DNA of 10,308 nucleotides from an uncultured Eubacteriales bacterium. GTDB taxonomy: Bacteria > Bacillota_A > Clostridia > Lachnospirales > Lachnospiraceae. Below are positions 8,045 through 10,308 of this stretch, piece after piece. The notes beneath the pieces are model-generated. The model worked only from the letters and a program-made list of their open reading frames with translations. It had not been told where the DNA came from and ran no database searches. Every line of letters starts with the position of its first letter. Position 1 is the stretch's first letter. Both the position numbers and the translations under genes were made by a program. The stretch covers positions 1-10,308 of the forward strand of contig CADCPV010000311.1 of assembly GCA_902803345.1 (NCBI GenBank). Direction: 5' to 3'.

Positions 8045-8391
8045 ATAAAAGAGAAAAGGGAAGCCGCTATGAAGATCAGGCGGCTTCTTTCTGCAGAGAG
8101 AAGGGCATGACGGTACTTGAGCAGAATTACCGCCGGAAGACCGGGGAAATCGACCTGATTCTCCGGGACAGGGGTGTGCTGGTCTTTGCGGAAGTCAAGT
8201 TCCGCTTGCGTACCCGGAACGGTTTTCCCGAAGAGGCGGTGACAGCAGGCAAGCAGCAGCGCATTTACCGGACAGCGCAGTGGTATCTTATGGAGCACAG
8301 CCTTCCGGAAAATACACCCTGCAGATTTGATGTGATCAGCATTCTGGATTCGGAAATTACACATATTGAGAACGCTTTCGGCGGATTCTGA
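8041..8391 (+). CDS. yraN: YraN/UPF0102 family nuclease-fold protein
   Basis: This 116-residue protein belongs to UPF0102, a small family with the fold of restriction-type endonucleases and no settled function; some relatives are linked to DNA repair or competence. The visible signature is GSRYEDQAASF near the N-terminus, then NYRRKTGEIDLI (about 29-40) and VFAEVKFR (about 48-55). The D in GEIDLI and the E and K in AEVK match the D-ExK catalytic arrangement of that nuclease superfamily. The start overlaps the rnhB stop as ATGA, with no strong Shine-Dalgarno of its own, which fits translational coupling. The rnhB-yraN pairing is frequent in Bacillota, suggesting a link to nucleic-acid maintenance, but that is inference. 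Confidence 0.93.
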   Translation: MNKREKGSRYEDQAASFCREKGMTVLEQNYRRKTGEIDLILRDRGVLVFAEVKFRLRTRNGFPEEAVTAGKQQRIYRTAQWYLMEHSLPENTPCRFDVISILDSEITHIENAFGGF

Positions 8392-8414
8392 AGGATTGAA
8401 GCGGGGAGGAACCC

Positions 8415-9269
8415 ATGATTTCAGACAAAGGCATTACCATAAAGCGCGCGACGGGCGCAAAGGATCATCTGACTTTTCACGACGGAGATGTGCCGTATTT
8501 CAGCATTCCGCTGTTTGATGAACTGGGCGTAAAAAACGGCTTCTCGACGAAGTTCGGCGGGGTCAGCCGGGGCTTTTATGCCGAAATGAACCTCGGTATG
8601 CTCAAGGAGCCGGAAGAGATCGGCCGGGAAAACTACAGACGCATGCTCAGAACGCTTCATATGAGCGAAAAAAGGCCTGTTTTAAGCTGGCAGACGCATA
8701 CGACGAATATCCGTCGGGTTACGGATCCGGACGCCGGAAAAGGGCCTTTTCGCGCAAGAGACTACAGGGATGTCGACGGGCTTGTGACGGATCTTAAGGA
8801 TACGCCGCTCGTGACGCTGTTTGCAGACTGTGTTCCGCTGTATTTCTATGACCCTGTGAATCAGGCGATCGGTCTTTCCCATGCCGGCTGGCGCGGAACT
8901 GTCGGAAGGATGGCGGAGAAGACAATTCAGCGCATGCACCTCGAATTCAATACAGCTGCGCCGGATGTCTATGCCGCCGTCGGCCCCTCGATCTGCGGGG
9001 AATGCTATGAAGTCGGGGCAGAAGTTGCGGAGCAGTTCATCGAGGAATTCGGACGCTACCGTTCAGAGCGATTCCTCCGGGAGAAGCCGGACGGCAAGTA
9101 CCTTCTGGATCTGTGGCGCGCCAATGAATCGGTGCTTTTATCCGCAGGAGTTCCGAAGGAGCATATCTTTATCACGGATATCTGCACAAAATGCAACCCG
9201 GACCTGCTGTTTTCACACCGGGTAACAGGAGAGAAGCGCGGGGTGATGGGCGCGTTCCTGAGCCTGTAG
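8415..9269 (+). CDS. pgeF: Peptidoglycan editing factor PgeF / YfiH-type laccase-domain protein
   Basis: The 284-residue protein belongs to the YfiH/PgeF/LACC1 family, once annotated as polyphenol oxidase. In Escherichia coli the homologue prevents L-serine replacing L-alanine in peptidoglycan stems, and family members also show purine nucleoside phosphorylase and adenosine deaminase activity. Family blocks are NGFSTKFGGVS (41-51), SWQTHT (91-96), LFADCVP (135-141), GLSHAGWRG (153-161), GPSICGECYEV (190-200) and a C-terminal CTKCNPDLLFSHR. The presumed zinc ligands H95, C139 and H156 are all present, so the protein should be active. The start has an excellent SD, GGGGAGGA, 4 to 5 bases upstream of the ATG. 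It lies 23 bases after yraN and is the last gene of the long unit; its cytosolic role in wall quality is inferred from the family. Confidence 0.94.
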   Translation: MISDKGITIKRATGAKDHLTFHDGDVPYFSIPLFDELGVKNGFSTKFGGVSRGFYAEMNLGMLKEPEEIGRENYRRMLRTLHMSEKRPVLSWQTHTTNIRRVTDPDAGKGPFRARDYRDVDGLVTDLKDTPLVTLFADCVPLYFYDPVNQAIGLSHAGWRGTVGRMAEKTIQRMHLEFNTAAPDVYAAVGPSICGECYEVGAEVAEQFIEEFGRYRSERFLREKPDGKYLLDLWRANESVLLSAGVPKEHIFITDICTKCNPDLLFSHRVTGEKRGVMGAFLSL

Positions 9270-9289
9270 CATATACGATAAAACAGAAT

Positions 9290-9303
9290 CGAAAATTTGT
9301 TCG
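9290..9303 (+). promoter_or_regulatory. Putative LexA (SOS) operator 1, upstream of -35
   Basis: CGAAAATTTGTTCG is a near-palindrome matching the Bacillus LexA consensus CGAACATATGTTCG. The core departs from GAAC-N4-GTTC at one base (A for C in the left half). Its centre is 26 bp from that of operator 2, so LexA dimers could bind along roughly one face. It is the weakest of the three in the core and also lies in a longer AATCGAA/TTCGATT inverted repeat. Confidence 0.6.
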
Positions 9304-9311
9304 ATTTTCTC

Positions 9312-9340
9312 TTGACAAACATCTGTTCGGGTATTATAAT
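9312..9340 (+). promoter_or_regulatory. Consensus sigma-A promoter of the yneA-like unit
   Basis: TTGACA (9312-9317) and TATAAT (9335-9340) both match consensus perfectly with a 17-bp spacer. Transcription should begin near 9346-9348, leaving a leader of about 55 nt. A promoter this strong needs repression if the product blocks division, which fits the operator-like palindromes around it. Confidence 0.92.
9316..9329 (+). promoter_or_regulatory. Putative LexA (SOS) operator 2, overlapping -35 and spacer
   Basis: CAAACATCTGTTCG matches CGAACATATGTTCG at 12 of 14 positions. It covers the last two bases of the -35 hexamer and most of the spacer, so a bound LexA dimer would directly block RNA polymerase. 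Confidence 0.78.
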
Positions 9341-9350
9341 AATGCCATAC

Positions 9351-9364
9351 AGAACAGATGTTCA
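9351..9364 (+). promoter_or_regulatory. Putative LexA (SOS) operator 3, just after the transcription start
   Basis: AGAACAGATGTTCA contains an intact GAAC-N4-GTTC core (9352-9363), the invariant part of the Gram-positive SOS box. It lies a few bases past the predicted start of transcription, 35 bp centre to centre from operator 2, a position where a repressor blocks initiation or early elongation. Confidence 0.8.
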
Positions 9365-9401
9365 CCCGCATACAGAACGGTCGGGCGGGAGAGGAGAAGA
9401 G

Positions 9402-9707
9402 ATGAGCAAGAGAACAGTTTCGATTTTGTTTGGTATTCTTTTAGCAGCGCTTGCGGCTGTTGTGATTATCCTGATCTGCAGCATTCACGGATCTGCGGAT
9501 TCTCAGGCGACGGAGGCATTGGAAGCCCGCTACGAGCGTGTGGAAGTCTGTGCGGGAGATACGCTCTGGAGCATCTCCGAGGAGTATGCGAAATCCTATC
9601 ACTGCGAGACGCGGGAGTACATCCGGGAACTGAAACGGATCAACCGGCTGCAGTCCGACCGGATCAACGAAGGAATGTCGCTGATTGTGGTTACCTACGG
9701 CAGATAA
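9402..9707 (+). CDS. yneA: YneA-like SOS cell-division suppressor (membrane segment plus LysM domain)
   Basis: The 101-residue protein has a single N-terminal hydrophobic segment (about 6-28) with a basic start (MSKR), then a short linker and a LysM-type domain (about 44-98: VEVCAGDTLWSISEEY through INEGMSLIVV). This matches YneA of Bacillus (about 105 residues), made in the SOS response to delay septum formation through its extracytoplasmic part. LysM domains bind peptidoglycan. The ATG at 9402 has AGGAG 5 bases upstream; longer in-frame starts from 9297 would run through the promoter. Three LexA-like boxes flank its promoter. In Bacillus yneA is divergent from lexA, whereas here pgeF lies upstream in the same direction and no lexA is in view. 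The symbol rests on architecture and regulation, since small LysM proteins diverge fast; a generic LysM membrane protein is the alternative. Confidence 0.82.
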   Translation: MSKRTVSILFGILLAALAAVVIILICSIHGSADSQATEALEARYERVEVCAGDTLWSISEEYAKSYHCETREYIRELKRINRLQSDRINEGMSLIVVTYGR

Positions 9708-9738
9708 AGAGCGGAACCGGAAAAGGAGAAGAGATTTC

Positions 9739-10305
9739 ATGTCAGATGTATATGAATACTGTCCGCAGTTCGAAAATGAGCGCTGGCTGCTTCGCCTGGT
9801 CCGTCAGGAGGATGCGGCGGATCTTTTAGCTGTTTACAGCGATAAGAATGCGCTTCCTTTTTTTAACAGCGACAACTGTGACGGTGATAATTTCTATTAT
9901 CCGACCCTGGAACGGATGCGGAAGGCGATTGATTTCTGGGAGTATTCTTATCAGTATAAGTGGTTTGTCCGTCTGGCGATTATCGATAAAAACGCCGGAA
10001 AAGCTGTGGGAACCATCGAACTGTTCCACAGGCTTTCGGAAGACGACTTCAACCATGTCGGCCTGATCCGGATCGATCTCGGCAGTGCTTACGAGAAGGC
10101 TGAAGTGATCAGCGAAATTCTGGCCCTGATCATTCCGCCGGCCTATGATCTGTTTGACTGTACGGAAATCATTTCCAAAGTGCCTGTGTATGCAATTGAG
10201 CGGCAGAAAGCATACACAGAATACGATTTTGTCAAATCCGATTCCTTCCTGGTCGGCTCAGACGATCATTTTGCCTACAAAGATTACTGGATTGTCAGAA
10301 AATGA
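9739..10305 (+). CDS. GNAT-like N-acetyltransferase, RimJ/RimL type
   Basis: The 188-residue protein resembles GNAT acetyltransferases of the RimJ/RimL type, which move acetyl from acetyl-CoA to an amine. It begins with a strand like ERWLLRLVRQEDAADLLAVY (14-33) typical of that group, has a central strand pair around VRLAIIDKNAGKAVGTIELF, and ends with a helix-strand region around ERQKAYTEYDFVKSD, where family members read N-x-A-x-x-Y-x-K-x-G-F. The acetyl-CoA loop, usually Q/R-x-x-G-x-G/A, is poorly kept: the equivalent segment reads LGSAYEKAEV. The enzyme may be divergent or inactive, and the substrate is unknown. AAGGAG lies 10 bases before the ATG. It is 31 bases after the yneA-like gene with no promoter or terminator evident between, so it may share SOS control. 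Both ribosome-binding sites contain the 12-mer AGGAGAAGAGAT. The stop is complete, three bases before the window ends. Confidence 0.75.
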   Translation: MSDVYEYCPQFENERWLLRLVRQEDAADLLAVYSDKNALPFFNSDNCDGDNFYYPTLERMRKAIDFWEYSYQYKWFVRLAIIDKNAGKAVGTIELFHRLSEDDFNHVGLIRIDLGSAYEKAEVISEILALIIPPAYDLFDCTEIISKVPVYAIERQKAYTEYDFVKSDSFLVGSDDHFAYKDYWIVRK

Positions 10306-10308
10306 TAC

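Noticed and set aside
8098..8105. GAGAAGGG, the Bacillus SpoIIIE recognition octamer, on the + strand inside yraN
   Set aside because: One 8-mer in about 10 kb is compatible with chance (about 0.3 expected over both strands), and the translocase of this organism may use another motif. Genome-wide skew would be needed.
9287..9310. AATCGAA/TTCGATT inverted repeat followed by a T-rich stretch as an intrinsic terminator of the pgeF unit
   Set aside because: The stem is short and A/T-rich and the T-run is interrupted. The repeat coincides with an operator-like site. A weak terminator role cannot be excluded but is not supported enough to list.
1..10308. A novel defence or mobile system hidden in the window
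   Set aside because: All large open frames belong to known housekeeping families. There are no transposase, integrase, long direct repeats, attachment-like sites or CRISPR-like arrays, and no gene-free stretch over about 135 bases.

Overview
The window looks like an ordinary chromosomal region of a Bacillota (Firmicutes) bacterium. PolC-type DNA polymerase III, an RbgA/YlqF-type circularly permuted GTPase, an RNase HII with the long Bacillus-like N-terminus, a YneA-like SOS protein, strong purine-rich Shine-Dalgarno sequences and near-consensus sigma-A promoters all point there. G+C is moderate, a little over half by eye. The clustering of ylqF, lepB, rnhB and yraN resembles Clostridia such as Lachnospiraceae, but I cannot fix the family from this sequence alone. 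Every supported gene is on the + strand. I see no mobile element, CRISPR array, rRNA or tRNA.

Layout. Positions 1-1749 hold the 3' part of polC, the replicative polymerase, cut by the left edge. A strong sigma-A-type promoter (1759-1787) follows directly. Its short leader can form two consecutive hairpins, the second of which includes part of the ribosome-binding site. This promoter probably drives a tightly packed seven-gene unit: a membrane-anchored family 2 glycosyltransferase (1848-2873), an FtsK/SpoIIIE DNA translocase whose start overlaps it (2845-5664), the ribosome-assembly GTPase RbgA/YlqF (5673-6581), signal peptidase I (6625-7260), RNase HII (7289-8044), the UPF0102/YraN nuclease-fold protein (8041-8391) and the PgeF/YfiH multicopper-oxidase-like protein (8415-9269). 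No terminator is evident inside the unit and gaps are at most 43 bases.

A separate, clearly regulated unit starts at 9270. A consensus promoter (TTGACA, 17 bp, TATAAT) carries three sites resembling the Gram-positive LexA (SOS) operator: one upstream of -35, one in the -35/spacer region and one just after the expected start of transcription. It drives a 101-residue protein with an N-terminal membrane segment and a LysM domain, the architecture of the SOS cell-division suppressor YneA. A GNAT-like protein with a weak acetyl-CoA signature follows 31 bases later and may be co-transcribed.

The genes serve replication (PolC), chromosome segregation (FtsK), ribosome assembly (RbgA), protein export (LepB), ribonucleotide repair (RNase HII), envelope maintenance (glycosyltransferase, PgeF) and a DNA-damage checkpoint (YneA-like). 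I found no convincing novel multi-gene system. The parts most worth a second look are the triple-operator SOS promoter with its GNAT neighbour and the structured leader of the glycosyltransferase gene.
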